Positions 20,019 through 29,327 of a stretch of 64,000 nt of DNA are shown here, piece after piece. How positions within the stretch are numbered: position 1 is the first letter of the stretch; the number at the start of each line of letters is the position of its first letter. The stretch spans positions 17,009-81,008 of the forward strand of contig JACRIE010000022.1 in the NCBI GenBank assembly GCA_016220165.1, written 5' to 3'. The position numbers were made by a program, and so were the translations under genes. The stretch comes from Candidatus Peregrinibacteria bacterium (GTDB taxonomy: Bacteria > Patescibacteriota > Gracilibacteria > UM-FILTER-43-11 > JACRIE01). The notes under the pieces are model-generated. The model ran no database searches. It saw only the letters and a program-made list of their open reading frames with translations, and had not been told where the DNA came from.

Positions 20019-20528
20019 TTACTTTATCGGGTTCAAAATCATGAGAAGTTGGTTTCCCTGGAGTTTAGGCGCCTGCTCAATCGTGGCGACCGATTCCAGC
20101 ATTTTATAGAACAAATTCATCTTTTCGATTCCCAGATCGCGGTGGGCCATTTCACGGCCGCGGAAAATGAGAACGACGCGGATTACATGCCTTTTTTCAA
20201 TGAATTTTTGCGTTTGGCGCGCCTTAGTTTCCAAATCATGGGTATCCGTGCGGATACTGAGACGAATAGTTTTAGGTTCCACCTGCTTCTGCTGGCGCTT
20301 TTGCTTTTTTTCTAATTTTTTCTGTTTATAAACAAAGTTGCCAAAATCCAAAATCTTACAGACCGGCGGTTTGGCCAAAGGAGCGACTTCAACCAAGTCC
20401 AACCCCTTTTCAGAGGCCATTTGAAGAGCTTGAGGAGTTGCCACCGTTCCAACGGTTTCACCCCCTTCATTGATCAAAAGGACCTCAGGGACACGAATTT
20501 CAGCATTAATGCGAAAGCGCTTAGAAAT
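20019..20528 (-). CDS. infC: Translation initiation factor IF-3, probable AUU (non-ATG) start
   Basis: Conserved IF3 N-terminus RISKRFRINAEIRVPEVLLINEGGE is encoded upstream of the ORF-track ATG (20477); no in-frame ATG/GTG before an upstream TGA; ATT at 20528-20526. Confidence 0.85.
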   Translation of the reverse strand: MSKRFRINAEIRVPEVLLINEGGETVGTVATPQALQMASEKGLDLVEVAPLAKPPVCKILDFGNFVYKQKKLEKKQKRQQKQVEPKTIRLSIRTDTHDLETKARQTQKFIEKRHVIRVVLIFRGREMAHRDLGIEKMNLFYKMLESVATIEQAPKLQGNQLLMILNPIK

Positions 20529-20582
20529 ACGGAAAAAATGAAGAATTAAAAAAAGCTTTCAAATTTTAAGTAAAAAAGGGCT

Positions 20583-20840
20583 TTAAGTCAAGAGCCACGC
20601 GATTCCTATTTCCGCGAGATCCAAAAGAAAAAAGGCGATCAGGGGTGAAAAATCAATCATGCCGGTATTCGGGAGTAACGATCGGATCACTCTCAAAAAG
20701 GGATCCGTGGCCTCATAAATGAAGCGAGTGAAGCGCCCCGGAGAGGCAGAAGAACGAATCCAGGACATCAAAACGCGCACCAGAATGGCGTATTTCAGGA
20801 TTTTGATGACATTGAGGATGAAAATCAGAAAAAATTGCAT
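20583..20840 (-). CDS. YggT family membrane protein
   Basis: VLMSWIRSSASPGRFTRFIYEATDPFLRVIRSLLP. Confidence 0.85.
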   Translation of the reverse strand: MQFFLIFILNVIKILKYAILVRVLMSWIRSSASPGRFTRFIYEATDPFLRVIRSLLPNTGMIDFSPLIAFFLLDLAEIGIAWLLT

Positions 20841-20864
20841 GAATTTCCCGAATTTAATTCGTAA

Positions 20865-21548
20865 TTACATCATAATAACGGCTCCCATTCGACCCGTATC
20901 GCCGGCACGGGCGGAAAAACAAAGGTCATGGGAAGACTGGGTGCAGACTTTCATTAATTCAATATGGGAAGGAGGCACGCCTGCCTCATGCAATTCTGCT
21001 TGAGTAAACGCCCATAAATCAACATGATTCTCGGAATTAATGTATGGCGAAAAACGGGGCGGCAGTTCACGATGAGGATCGGTAAACGTGGCACAGCACG
21101 GCCCCAATGAAGGCCCTGCAGCGACCAGAAGATCTTCCTGGCGAGAGTCAAAATCCGCCACAAGCGTCCGGATCACGGTGGCGATAATATCCGCCACCAA
21201 ACCGCGCCAACCCGCGTGCACGGCCGCGATCACGTGTTGCGTTGGGTCATAGAACAAAAGCGCCTGGCAATCCGCCACTTTGATCATTAGGGGGACGCCT
21301 TTGAGCTGAGTAATCAAAACATCCGCTTCGGGCATCTCAGACAGAGGAGCAACCGTGTTTACGACATGAATCTTGTTTCCATGAACTTGTCGCAAAAAAT
21401 GCGGCTCCGTTGGAAGGCTCAGCTCACGCTGAAGCTTTTTAATGGTGTCCTGAAAACCATTTTCGTCGCTATTCAAAGACCCAAAGTCCTTGGTGGTCAT
21501 CCCCTGCACAACCTCCGGGAAGCCGTTGAATATCTTAAAATCAATCAA
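20865..21548 (-). CDS. pgeF: PgeF/YfiH-type multicopper polyphenol oxidase family (purine nucleoside phosphorylase)
   Basis: QVHGNKIHVV, ADCQALLFYDPTQHVIAAVHAGWRGLV, CTQSSHDLCFSAR. Confidence 0.88.
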   Translation of the reverse strand: MIDFKIFNGFPEVVQGMTTKDFGSLNSDENGFQDTIKKLQRELSLPTEPHFLRQVHGNKIHVVNTVAPLSEMPEADVLITQLKGVPLMIKVADCQALLFYDPTQHVIAAVHAGWRGLVADIIATVIRTLVADFDSRQEDLLVAAGPSLGPCCATFTDPHRELPPRFSPYINSENHVDLWAFTQAELHEAGVPPSHIELMKVCTQSSHDLCFSARAGDTGRMGAVIMM

Positions 21549-21600
21549 AGTCAGGTGTCAGTTTTGTCAGTTGTCAGATGTTATGTGTCAGGTGTAAGTC
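21546..21600. repeat. One-armed heptad array, TGTCARR family
   Basis: AGTCAGGTGTCAGTTTTGTCAGTTGTCAGATGTTATGTGTCAGGTGTAAGTCAG. Confidence 0.8.
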
Positions 21601-21603
21601 AGA

Positions 21604-22380
21604 TCATAGTTGTTGTAACATCATCTGCGGTATCCTCTTAATCAATTCATAAGCCGTCAGGTTCGCCTGGAGTTCAATGAGATTTTCAGCACACACCCCA
21701 AGGATGTTCGTGGCGGTTTCCGCCGCTTCCACGGGCGTCATTTTCTGCGCCATTAACCCTGCGATAAAACCAGCCAAAACGTCTCCGGTTCCACCCACGG
21801 TCATAAAAGCGTTTCCCGTCTCGTTGATCGCGATCGTTTCCTTATTGGCAATGATGTCCTGAGGCCCTTTACACACGATCGTTGTCTTGTAGAAAGCCGC
21901 CCACTTTTGAACCGTTTCGGGCGTGGCGTCTTCCCCCGTCATCCGCTTGAACTCGCCGCGATGCGGCGTGAGAACTGAAATCGCGGGGAATGACGGAGAG
22001 TCGATCAGAGCGCCACCGTCAATCACCACCGGACGCTTGAGCTCGGAGAAGAGTCGCTTAAGAGCTTTGACGGTTTTGGGAGTTGAATCGAGTCCGGAAC
22101 CAATCGCCACTACATCTACTTTTTCGCTCCACTCCAAAATTAAATCAACGTCTGAAAGACCCAATTCCTCTTCCCTAAAGGCGTGGAGGATAAAATTAAG
22201 CGAGTACGTTTTGGCAGCCTCGATGTGCCGCGGCGGCAAAAAGGGAAAAATAAGGTCAACGCCGGAAGACTGGGCTCCCAAGGCGCACAAAATAGGCGCT
22301 CCGTGATAAAGCGAGCTGCCGCCGATCACCATTACTTTGCCGTTATCGCCTTTGTGAGAATTCGGGTCGCGTTTAAGCAT
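21604..22380 (-). CDS. nnrD: ADP/ATP-dependent NAD(P)H-hydrate dehydratase
   Basis: RDPNSHKGDNGKVMVIGGSSLYHGAP, LTPHRGEFKRM, GGTGDVLAGFIAGLMAQ. Confidence 0.85.
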   Translation of the reverse strand: MLKRDPNSHKGDNGKVMVIGGSSLYHGAPILCALGAQSSGVDLIFPFLPPRHIEAAKTYSLNFILHAFREEELGLSDVDLILEWSEKVDVVAIGSGLDSTPKTVKALKRLFSELKRPVVIDGGALIDSPSFPAISVLTPHRGEFKRMTGEDATPETVQKWAAFYKTTIVCKGPQDIIANKETIAINETGNAFMTVGGTGDVLAGFIAGLMAQKMTPVEAAETATNILGVCAENLIELQANLTAYELIKRIPQMMLQQL

Positions 22381-22402
22381 AATTTTAGGAATGAGTGACT
22401 AG

Positions 22403-23284
22403 TCACTTCTTAAAGGGATTAAAAGGAACAATTTGCACTTCGGGCTCCAATACAACACGGAACTTCTTAAAAACTTTTTCTTGGATTTTCTTTGCCAACG
22501 TAACAATATCTTTCGTCGTGGCGTTGTCCGTGTTTAAAATCCAGTTCGCGTGTTTTTGAGAAACAATCGCGCCGCCTTCACGCATGCCTTTGCAACCAAC
22601 CTGTTCGATGAGCCATCCCGCCGAGGGGAATTCGCCCGGATTCTTAAAGAAACTACCGCAGGATTTCCCCGAGGGCTGTTTTAAAACGCGACTTTTGATC
22701 ACCTCATTAATGCGCCGTTGCGCTTGAACTTGAGGCTGGGGCTCGAGCTTAAACGTAGCCGCCAGAACAATGTCCTTTCGCCCTTTGAGCACGCTGGAGC
22801 GGTAGGCAAATTGAAAATACTGCGGCTGAACAATTGTCGGGAAGCTGTTTTGCTCCTCCAAAATCATGGAGTGCATCAACCGATCCTGAAGCTCACAGCC
22901 GGGGACGCCCGCGTTGCCGTAAATCGCGCCGCCGATACTTCCCGGAATGCCAGCCAGCTCCTCGAATCCGCTCAAATTGAGCTTGGCCGCGGCATGAATG
23001 AGCTGGGTAAGCGGCACGCCGCTTTCCACGGTAACAATCGGCCCCTGGAAATGCATTTTGAGCATCTGATTGTAGACCACAAGCCCCTGGAACCCCTCGT
23101 CTGCGAAAAGAACATTGCTTCCAAGTCCCAACATAAAAAAGAGAATCCCCTTTTTCTTGGCGAATTCACGAAGATAATACATCTCTTCGCCGCTACGAGC
23201 CTCGGAAAAAAATAAGGCGGATCCGCCGATTCCGTAGGTCGTGTAATTCCCGAGGACGACGTTTTGCTTGATTGCAAGCTCCAT
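22403..23284 (-). CDS. murB: UDP-N-acetylmuramate dehydrogenase
   Basis: YTTYGIGG, LGLGSNVLFADEGF, GIPGSIGGAIYGNAG, SCGSFFKNPG. Confidence 0.92.
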   Translation of the reverse strand: MELAIKQNVVLGNYTTYGIGGSALFFSEARSGEEMYYLREFAKKKGILFFMLGLGSNVLFADEGFQGLVVYNQMLKMHFQGPIVTVESGVPLTQLIHAAAKLNLSGFEELAGIPGSIGGAIYGNAGVPGCELQDRLMHSMILEEQNSFPTIVQPQYFQFAYRSSVLKGRKDIVLAATFKLEPQPQVQAQRRINEVIKSRVLKQPSGKSCGSFFKNPGEFPSAGWLIEQVGCKGMREGGAIVSQKHANWILNTDNATTKDIVTLAKKIQEKVFKKFRVVLEPEVQIVPFNPFKK

Positions 23285-23290
23285 ATGCCC

Positions 23291-23716
23291 TTATTTTAAC
23301 GTTTTTTGTGAATAAAGTAAAAGGGCTGAAATAAAATTCAAAACAATATAAAAACAAAGAATCACCAAAAAGGGAAATACAAAAAATAACCACCATTCTA
23401 TCGACAAAATCGCACGATATAAAACATAAATCATTGCCGACAGAAATAATATAAAAATAACCAATAGAAGCATGCCGCCGTACTGTTTACGGACTATCCA
23501 TAAGGCATGAAGAGGAAAGCGCTCCTGCAAATAATATTTACGAAAAATAATGAACATAATCCGATGAAAGAAGGCGGCTAGGATACCGAACATCGGACTA
23601 AGAATAGAGCCTATAAGAAAATTGAAGTTCAATGATAATAGAATTCCCATAAAACCAATCCATGAGACCAGAAAAGTCAACGAAAAAATAAGGTCGCTCA
23701 ACCTGAAAAAAGCCAT
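23291..23716 (-). CDS. Hypothetical multi-TM membrane protein
   Basis: ORF with several hydrophobic helices between murB and gltX. Confidence 0.5.
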   Translation of the reverse strand: MAFFRLSDLIFSLTFLVSWIGFMGILLSLNFNFLIGSILSPMFGILAAFFHRIMFIIFRKYYLQERFPLHALWIVRKQYGGMLLLVIFILFLSAMIYVLYRAILSIEWWLFFVFPFLVILCFYIVLNFISALLLYSQKTLK

Positions 23717-23789
23717 TTATTCATCGTTTCATAAAATTATATTTTCTTTGATTTTAATTTCTATCTGATAATTTTTATCGTATCCCATT

Positions 23790-25238
23790 CTACAATTTCC
23801 CAAGCGCAAACTCCAAGCGTTTTAACGTCTCCTCCTTTCCAAGATACACCATCAGCGTGGCAAAATTGGGCGATCGTTCCGCGCCCGAAAGCGCCGCGCG
23901 GATGGGCCAGAGCACCTGACCGTTTTTGAGCCCAAGCGCGGGCACGAGCGCCATCATGGCATCGGATAAAACTTTAGTTTTAGCGCTGTCGCCAACATCC
24001 CAATCGATATCGCGGACCGCCTCAATCGCCTTTTGAAAAACCGTCTTAGCGATCTCGGGCGTGACTTTAAATTTCTCGTTCAAAATCAATGAAGGGCTGT
24101 ACGCCGGCAACGCTTCAAAAAAGACACGAAGTTCCGACGCGATATCGCTGAGCTTTTTAAAACGTCCTTCAAAATCAGGATCTTTTAAAATCTTTTTAAT
24201 CAAGTCTGTATTTTGAGTCGGAATCTTGCCTTCAAAAAATTTAAAATATTTTTTAAAAAATCCATCCACGTCTTCCTGAATCGCTTTTTTGATGTATTCG
24301 CCGTTGATCCAGTCCAACTTTTTAATGTCAAAAATCGCGCCGCCGTGATGCACTCGCGAGAGGTCAAACGCCACGATCAGCTCGTCCATCGAGAGGATTT
24401 CTTTACCCTCCGGATGACTCCAGCCCACCAACGCCAAAAAATTAACGATCGCCTCGGGAAGATAGCCTTCAGCCAAATAATCGTTGAGCGATACCTTATT
24501 TTTCCGCTTGCTCATCTTCGTGCGATCCTCGTTTAAAATCAGCGGCAAATGCGCGAACTCCGGAATATCCCAACCGAACGCGCGGTAAATCAGAATTTGC
24601 TTGGGCGTGTTGGAAATATGATCCTCTCCACGGATCACATGGGTAATTTTCATGTCGTGGTCGTCCACCACCACGGTGAAGTTATAGAGGCAGTCATCCA
24701 GTCGTCGCGCAATCACAAAATCATCGAATTCCTTACTGGAAAACACGGTCTCGCCACGAATCAAATCCTTGAAACGCAACTCTTGATCTTGTATCACGCG
24801 CAGGCGTATTACCGCCGATTCACCCGCTTTCACTCGCGCGGCGCTAGCCTTGGGATCAAGTGTGCTACAGGCGCCGTCGTAGCGCGTCGGAAATTTTTTG
24901 GCAGTCTGTTCTTCGCGCATTTTGTCGAGGCGTTCTTTACTGCAAAAACAATAATACGCCGTATTTTTTTTCAGTAATTCTTTGAGATATTTTTTATAAT
25001 TTTCTGTCCGTTCGCTCTGCCGATAAGGCCCTTCGTCCCACGTGATCCCAAGGAGATTGAGGCCGTGGACGATGTCGTCTTCATACTCCTTTTTACTGCG
25101 CTCCTTGTCCGTATCCTCACTGCGAAAAACGATCTGCCCTTTTTCATGCCGCGCGAAAAGATAGTTGTACAGTGCCGTACGAGCGGTACCGATGTGCAAT
25201 AAACCAGTTGGGGACGGTGGGATTCGGACTCTTATCAT
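23790..25238 (-). CDS. gltX: Glutamyl-tRNA synthetase
   Basis: RIPPSPTGLLHIGTARTALYN (HIGH), KMSKRKNKVSL (KMSKS). Confidence 0.96.
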   Translation of the reverse strand: MIRVRIPPSPTGLLHIGTARTALYNYLFARHEKGQIVFRSEDTDKERSKKEYEDDIVHGLNLLGITWDEGPYRQSERTENYKKYLKELLKKNTAYYCFCSKERLDKMREEQTAKKFPTRYDGACSTLDPKASAARVKAGESAVIRLRVIQDQELRFKDLIRGETVFSSKEFDDFVIARRLDDCLYNFTVVVDDHDMKITHVIRGEDHISNTPKQILIYRAFGWDIPEFAHLPLILNEDRTKMSKRKNKVSLNDYLAEGYLPEAIVNFLALVGWSHPEGKEILSMDELIVAFDLSRVHHGGAIFDIKKLDWINGEYIKKAIQEDVDGFFKKYFKFFEGKIPTQNTDLIKKILKDPDFEGRFKKLSDIASELRVFFEALPAYSPSLILNEKFKVTPEIAKTVFQKAIEAVRDIDWDVGDSAKTKVLSDAMMALVPALGLKNGQVLWPIRAALSGAERSPNFATLMVYLGKEETLKRLEFALGKL

Positions 25239-25247
25239 AAAAATTAT

Positions 25248-26609
25248 TTAAATAGTTTGTTTTTCAATTTCCTCTTCCACTTTGCGTTTAGCATCCTCTA
25301 AAAGCGCCTTCGATTTTCTGCGCGCTTCATGCGATTGACGGACAAGAGCCGAAATCTGCTGCTGAACGGGTAACGGCAATAATGGAACCAAAACATTTTT
25401 GATTTGTTCCGGCTTCCAGTGCTGAATAATCGATCCTCCGGCATCGCGCTTAGCCTGCATCTGCCCGATGATGGAGTTGATGCATAAGGCCAGGTATTCA
25501 GGGTCAACTTCCTCATTCTTGATTTTAAGCCGCATAATTCCGCCCGAGTTAATGCCTTTTACCGATTCTTTCAATACATAAGCAATCCCCGGCGTTGCGT
25601 CTTTGCTGAGCAGAATTTCTCCTTCCTTCGGCTCATAATCCTTTCGGAGTTCCTGATATAATTTTTCACTCAGATATTTCTGGCTATTGTCCGTCAGACC
25701 CTCTTTTGAAAGATTACTGACCCGTATAAAAAGTTTATCTCCTTCTTCATAGGCTTCGCTCCCCGGTTCCACGCCTTTTTTCATTGTCACAAGATCGCCC
25801 AATTTTGCAGGTTGATGCCTTTGGATAGCTGAAAACAGCTTTCTGAATTTCGGATCAAAGTAATCCGCGTCAATCCTCTCCGCCGCCCTGACCTCAGAAA
25901 ATCGGACGATGCCAAAAAGGCCAGCGTGCTCCTCAAAATCAGTGAGACCGAGTTCACTGAGAAGCAAAACGACGGCCTGAGAATACAAATTTTTTGAATC
26001 GTTGCAACTCCTCAATCCCTGTTTTACTAAATCTGCAATTAACCCTTGCCATTTAGGTATAGATATAAATAAACGATTTTTTATTTTTTCTAAGGCAATA
26101 TGTGTTTGAATTTGACCAGTTGTTTCTCGCTCAATTTGAAATTGGCCAAATTTTGAATTCAAAAAGGCAATCAAAAAAAAGGGATCAATTAAACTCTGGT
26201 CATGAATATGCACTCTGGCAACATCCTGATCTATGTTAGCTGGCAATACATCATCGCTAACAATGCCAACCGAACCGATGGTGCCTGCTGTAGAAATTAG
26301 AATATCTCCGAATTCTAGAGCTGAACGTAAATTTTTCCGATTTGTTTCTTCTGCTAATCTGTCAGCCCCATCGTCATTCACCAGCCAATGCGAGACGCTC
26401 TTGGCCGTTAAATGTCGGATACTGCTTAAGGGATCTACAATGTGATACCCATGCTGACCATCGGTTATAAAGGCCAATTTTCCCAAGGATACTTCTCCAA
26501 TTGCCTTCAATTTTTTCCCAAAAACTAAGTACTCTGGTTGGTAATACTCTGCATCTATCCGATGCGCGCCCTCGAGCTGTGATTTTAGGATGATGGAACA
26601 AATGATCAT
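25248..26609 (-). CDS. hsdS: Type I-like restriction specificity subunit (two TRDs)
   Basis: Two repeated half-modules, each beginning RIDAEYY/RIDADYF and ending in helical IKNxL...PLPxQQQI conserved regions. Confidence 0.85.
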   Translation of the reverse strand: MIICSIILKSQLEGAHRIDAEYYQPEYLVFGKKLKAIGEVSLGKLAFITDGQHGYHIVDPLSSIRHLTAKSVSHWLVNDDGADRLAEETNRKNLRSALEFGDILISTAGTIGSVGIVSDDVLPANIDQDVARVHIHDQSLIDPFFLIAFLNSKFGQFQIERETTGQIQTHIALEKIKNRLFISIPKWQGLIADLVKQGLRSCNDSKNLYSQAVVLLLSELGLTDFEEHAGLFGIVRFSEVRAAERIDADYFDPKFRKLFSAIQRHQPAKLGDLVTMKKGVEPGSEAYEEGDKLFIRVSNLSKEGLTDNSQKYLSEKLYQELRKDYEPKEGEILLSKDATPGIAYVLKESVKGINSGGIMRLKIKNEEVDPEYLALCINSIIGQMQAKRDAGGSIIQHWKPEQIKNVLVPLLPLPVQQQISALVRQSHEARRKSKALLEDAKRKVEEEIEKQTI

Positions 26610-26611
26610 TT

Positions 26612-28573
26612 TTACTTTAAAAAATTAAATCTCTCTTTCCTCCCGAACTCCAAAAACCCTTCCGCAATCTCGTCCAAATCATGATCCAGGACTTTGTGTC
26701 CTCTCATATCACGGACAAAATTGCCGTTCGGATCTTTTTTGTAAACATAGTCGCCGGAGTTGTCTTTGCCCGCCTTTTTTGAAACGGCCATGAAGATGGG
26801 GTAATCGGGCTGCGGATCGCCCACTTCACCACCCCACTTTTGAAGGAAGAGGACGCTCGTTTTGGTGCCCGTATGGGGTTTGAAAGTATTGCCGTGCAGG
26901 CCGACCACCGCGAGAATGCGCACTTTTTCAAAGAGGTACTGGCGCACGTATTCCATGTTGGTGTTATTCAGCACGCCCTGCGGGAGCACAATGGCCATGC
27001 GGCCGCCGGGGCGGAGCATGTCGAGAGTACGCTCGATGAAGAGGATGTGGCGCTCGATCTTGCTGACGAGCTTTCCGCGTTTTTTACCAAAAAAATACTG
27101 GCGTAAAAGCCCTCCATCTTTGATCTCACCTGCAAAAGGAGGATTGGTGAGAAGAACGTCAAAACCGAAATAATGGAAAGTGCGTCTATTCTCGGCGGCG
27201 TCAGCTGAATTTTCCATGGGCAACAACCGCTTCTGCAGTTCGCTACGGGCATGCAGAAGGATTTGTGATTCACCCTGCCATTCACGCGGATCAAGACTGT
27301 TTAGCTTGAACATGTGCGAGCGCCCGTCGCCGGCGATCAGCATAAGCGCGCGGGAAACGCGCGAGATTTCCTCGGCAAAATCAATGCCCCAGATGTATTC
27401 TTTCGCATATTCTCGCTTGGACTCTTCGCTATTACCAAGATGTTTTTCATTCACATAATTCATGGCCTGAATCAAAAAACCGCCTGAGCCTGCGGCAGGA
27501 TCAATCACATATTCATCCCTTTTTGGATTCAGCATTTTAACCGCCATCGAAATGGCGTGACGGGGAGTAAAATACTGGCCTTTTTTGCCTTTTGCCACCT
27601 CAGGAATCAAATATTCAAACGCCTCGTCAATAATAGAAAGATCTGAACCAAACAAGCGGGTTTTCTCAAGCTCAGCCACCACGATAGAAAGATGCTCAGG
27701 CGAAAGGCTGATGTTATCCTGTTCGTGGAATGTATTAGGCCATTTTTTGATCGCTTTTTTAAAAAGATCATTGATGACCGCGTAAGTTTTAGACGGATCT
27801 TTATATTTTCGGAAAAATACCTCATGATCCGGCCGGCTTAGACGCGCTTCATTTTCATCAAATAATTTGGCGTAAATTAACTTAAAAACTTCGGTAAAGA
27901 CATCAACGCCCGCGTTCGCCAGCACCAGCTCTTCCATACTCTCGACAATTTTCTTAAGTTCGGTTTTGCTAGTCGTATATTCAAACAGGGTCTTTTTGGA
28001 CTCCAGAAGATCATCAATCGTCTGACTGGCTTTTGGCAGATCGGGCAAAGTGTCATCAAATTCCTTGGGATAAGGACGGTACAGGATGATCCGCTGGACG
28101 CCATTAGACCAAAAACCAATTTCCGCCCCTTCGGCACTCAGATAACTTTTCAACTGTTCTATCCCCTTCTTTTCGGACGGAGATTTCACTTCAATAATGA
28201 TATAAGGAGTGATTTTATCCGACTTATAAATAATGATGTCGGCCGCCTTTGCATGAATCTCGCGCCCAAAATGAATACTTTTTTCGGTATCAATACGGTC
28301 AATTGGATATCCATATGAGCGGGTCAACTTATAGAGCCAAAGCTGACGGATAATTTCTTCCGGCTTCCCCTTGCCCTTATTTTCATTCAGCACTACCTTT
28401 TTCCCTCCCGATTTCAAATCTTTTACAAAAAATTCTCCCTGTTCTTCCTCGGTAATTTCAAGAGCCTCATCAAAATTGATTCCATCAAATTCTTTTAGGC
28501 CGTAAGCCATATCCGGATCATGGAAGATTTTATCCAGAATTTCCAGGGTCTTGTTTAACTTTTGAGTGGGCAT
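26612..28573 (-). CDS. Fusion of HsdR_N-like PD-(D/E)XK nuclease domain and N6-adenine DNA methyltransferase
   Basis: N-terminal KAADIIIYKSDKITPYIIIEVKSPSEKKGIEQLKSYL; C-terminal DPAAGSGGFLIQAMN and LLTNPPFAG methylase motifs. Confidence 0.82.
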   Translation of the reverse strand: MPTQKLNKTLEILDKIFHDPDMAYGLKEFDGINFDEALEITEEEQGEFFVKDLKSGGKKVVLNENKGKGKPEEIIRQLWLYKLTRSYGYPIDRIDTEKSIHFGREIHAKAADIIIYKSDKITPYIIIEVKSPSEKKGIEQLKSYLSAEGAEIGFWSNGVQRIILYRPYPKEFDDTLPDLPKASQTIDDLLESKKTLFEYTTSKTELKKIVESMEELVLANAGVDVFTEVFKLIYAKLFDENEARLSRPDHEVFFRKYKDPSKTYAVINDLFKKAIKKWPNTFHEQDNISLSPEHLSIVVAELEKTRLFGSDLSIIDEAFEYLIPEVAKGKKGQYFTPRHAISMAVKMLNPKRDEYVIDPAAGSGGFLIQAMNYVNEKHLGNSEESKREYAKEYIWGIDFAEEISRVSRALMLIAGDGRSHMFKLNSLDPREWQGESQILLHARSELQKRLLPMENSADAAENRRTFHYFGFDVLLTNPPFAGEIKDGGLLRQYFFGKKRGKLVSKIERHILFIERTLDMLRPGGRMAIVLPQGVLNNTNMEYVRQYLFEKVRILAVVGLHGNTFKPHTGTKTSVLFLQKWGGEVGDPQPDYPIFMAVSKKAGKDNSGDYVYKKDPNGNFVRDMRGHKVLDHDLDEIAEGFLEFGRKERFNFLK

Positions 28574-28589
28574 TTTTTAAAATTTTAAA

Positions 28590-29231
28590 TTATTTTATGG
28601 GTTTCCAGTAACTATTTTTCAAAACCGAAATCACTTTCCCCTCCATTATGACCTCATCGGTAAAAAGCTGAATTTTATATTTTGGATTTTCCGGCTTTAG
28701 ATATAAATAGGGCGGCTTATCTTCAGAAATAAAGCGTTTTACCGTGGTCATATTATTTCCTATACGGGCCAAAACGATATCACCCGAAGCAAATTCTTTA
28801 TGACTTTGAACGAGAACAATATCGCCATGATCAATACCAGCGTTAATCATAGAATCCCCGCAGATCCGAAGAAGAAATATGTTCTCTTTAAGCTGCGCAA
28901 GCTCCGAAGAGACCATTTGCCACTCGCCAGATATTTCAATCGTTTCAATAGGCGCTCCGGCATGAGTCACACCCAGAAAAGGGGCCAGAGGGGATTTATT
29001 CAGCAATTGATAAGCAAGAGGTAATAGCGCAATACTGCGCGCCGCGGATCCATTTTTCTTGATAAAACCTGCTTTTTCTAGTTTTATCAAAAGATCAATA
29101 ACCGACTGATTAGAAACAACATTGAGGGATTGCTTCATTTCCTCAAAACTGGGCGGATAACCGGTATTTTTAATATACCGATAAAGAAAAAGAAGAAGGT
29201 CTTTTTGCCTAGGGGTGATAGTGGTTATCAT
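28590..29231 (-). CDS. lexA: LexA-like S24 family repressor (start reassigned to the internal Met)
   Basis: MITTITPRQKDLLLFLYRYI N-terminus; HAGAPI cleavage-like site; CGDSMINAGIDHGDIVLV Ser; TTVKRF Lys. Confidence 0.82.
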   Translation of the reverse strand: MITTITPRQKDLLLFLYRYIKNTGYPPSFEEMKQSLNVVSNQSVIDLLIKLEKAGFIKKNGSAARSIALLPLAYQLLNKSPLAPFLGVTHAGAPIETIEISGEWQMVSSELAQLKENIFLLRICGDSMINAGIDHGDIVLVQSHKEFASGDIVLARIGNNMTTVKRFISEDKPPYLYLKPENPKYKIQLFTDEVIMEGKVISVLKNSYWKPIK

Positions 29232-29237
29232 GCCACG

Positions 29238-29266
29238 AATATACCCGACCATTTAGTCGGGTTCAA
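29238..29266 (-). promoter_or_regulatory. Predicted promoter-operator of the lexA/RM operon
   Basis: Minus strand TTGAAC-(CCGACTAAATGGTCGGG, 17 bp)-TATATT-CGTGGC-ATG; ACCCGAC/GTCGGGT inverted repeat fills the spacer. Confidence 0.7.
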
Positions 29267-29327
29267 TTAAAATTGAATGACAAAATTAAAAAAAATCGCG
29301 AAATATCATAGGATCCGCCATCGGACT

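Noticed and set aside
29231-29252. Upstream ATG start for the LexA-like ORF (MVGYIRG...)
   Set aside because: Falls within the predicted promoter spacer/operator; LexA-like proteins normally begin near the TPRQ motif, matching the ATG at 29231.
25248-29252. Complete type I RM system
   Set aside because: No HsdR translocase gene is present in the window and the methylase carries its own nuclease-like domain.
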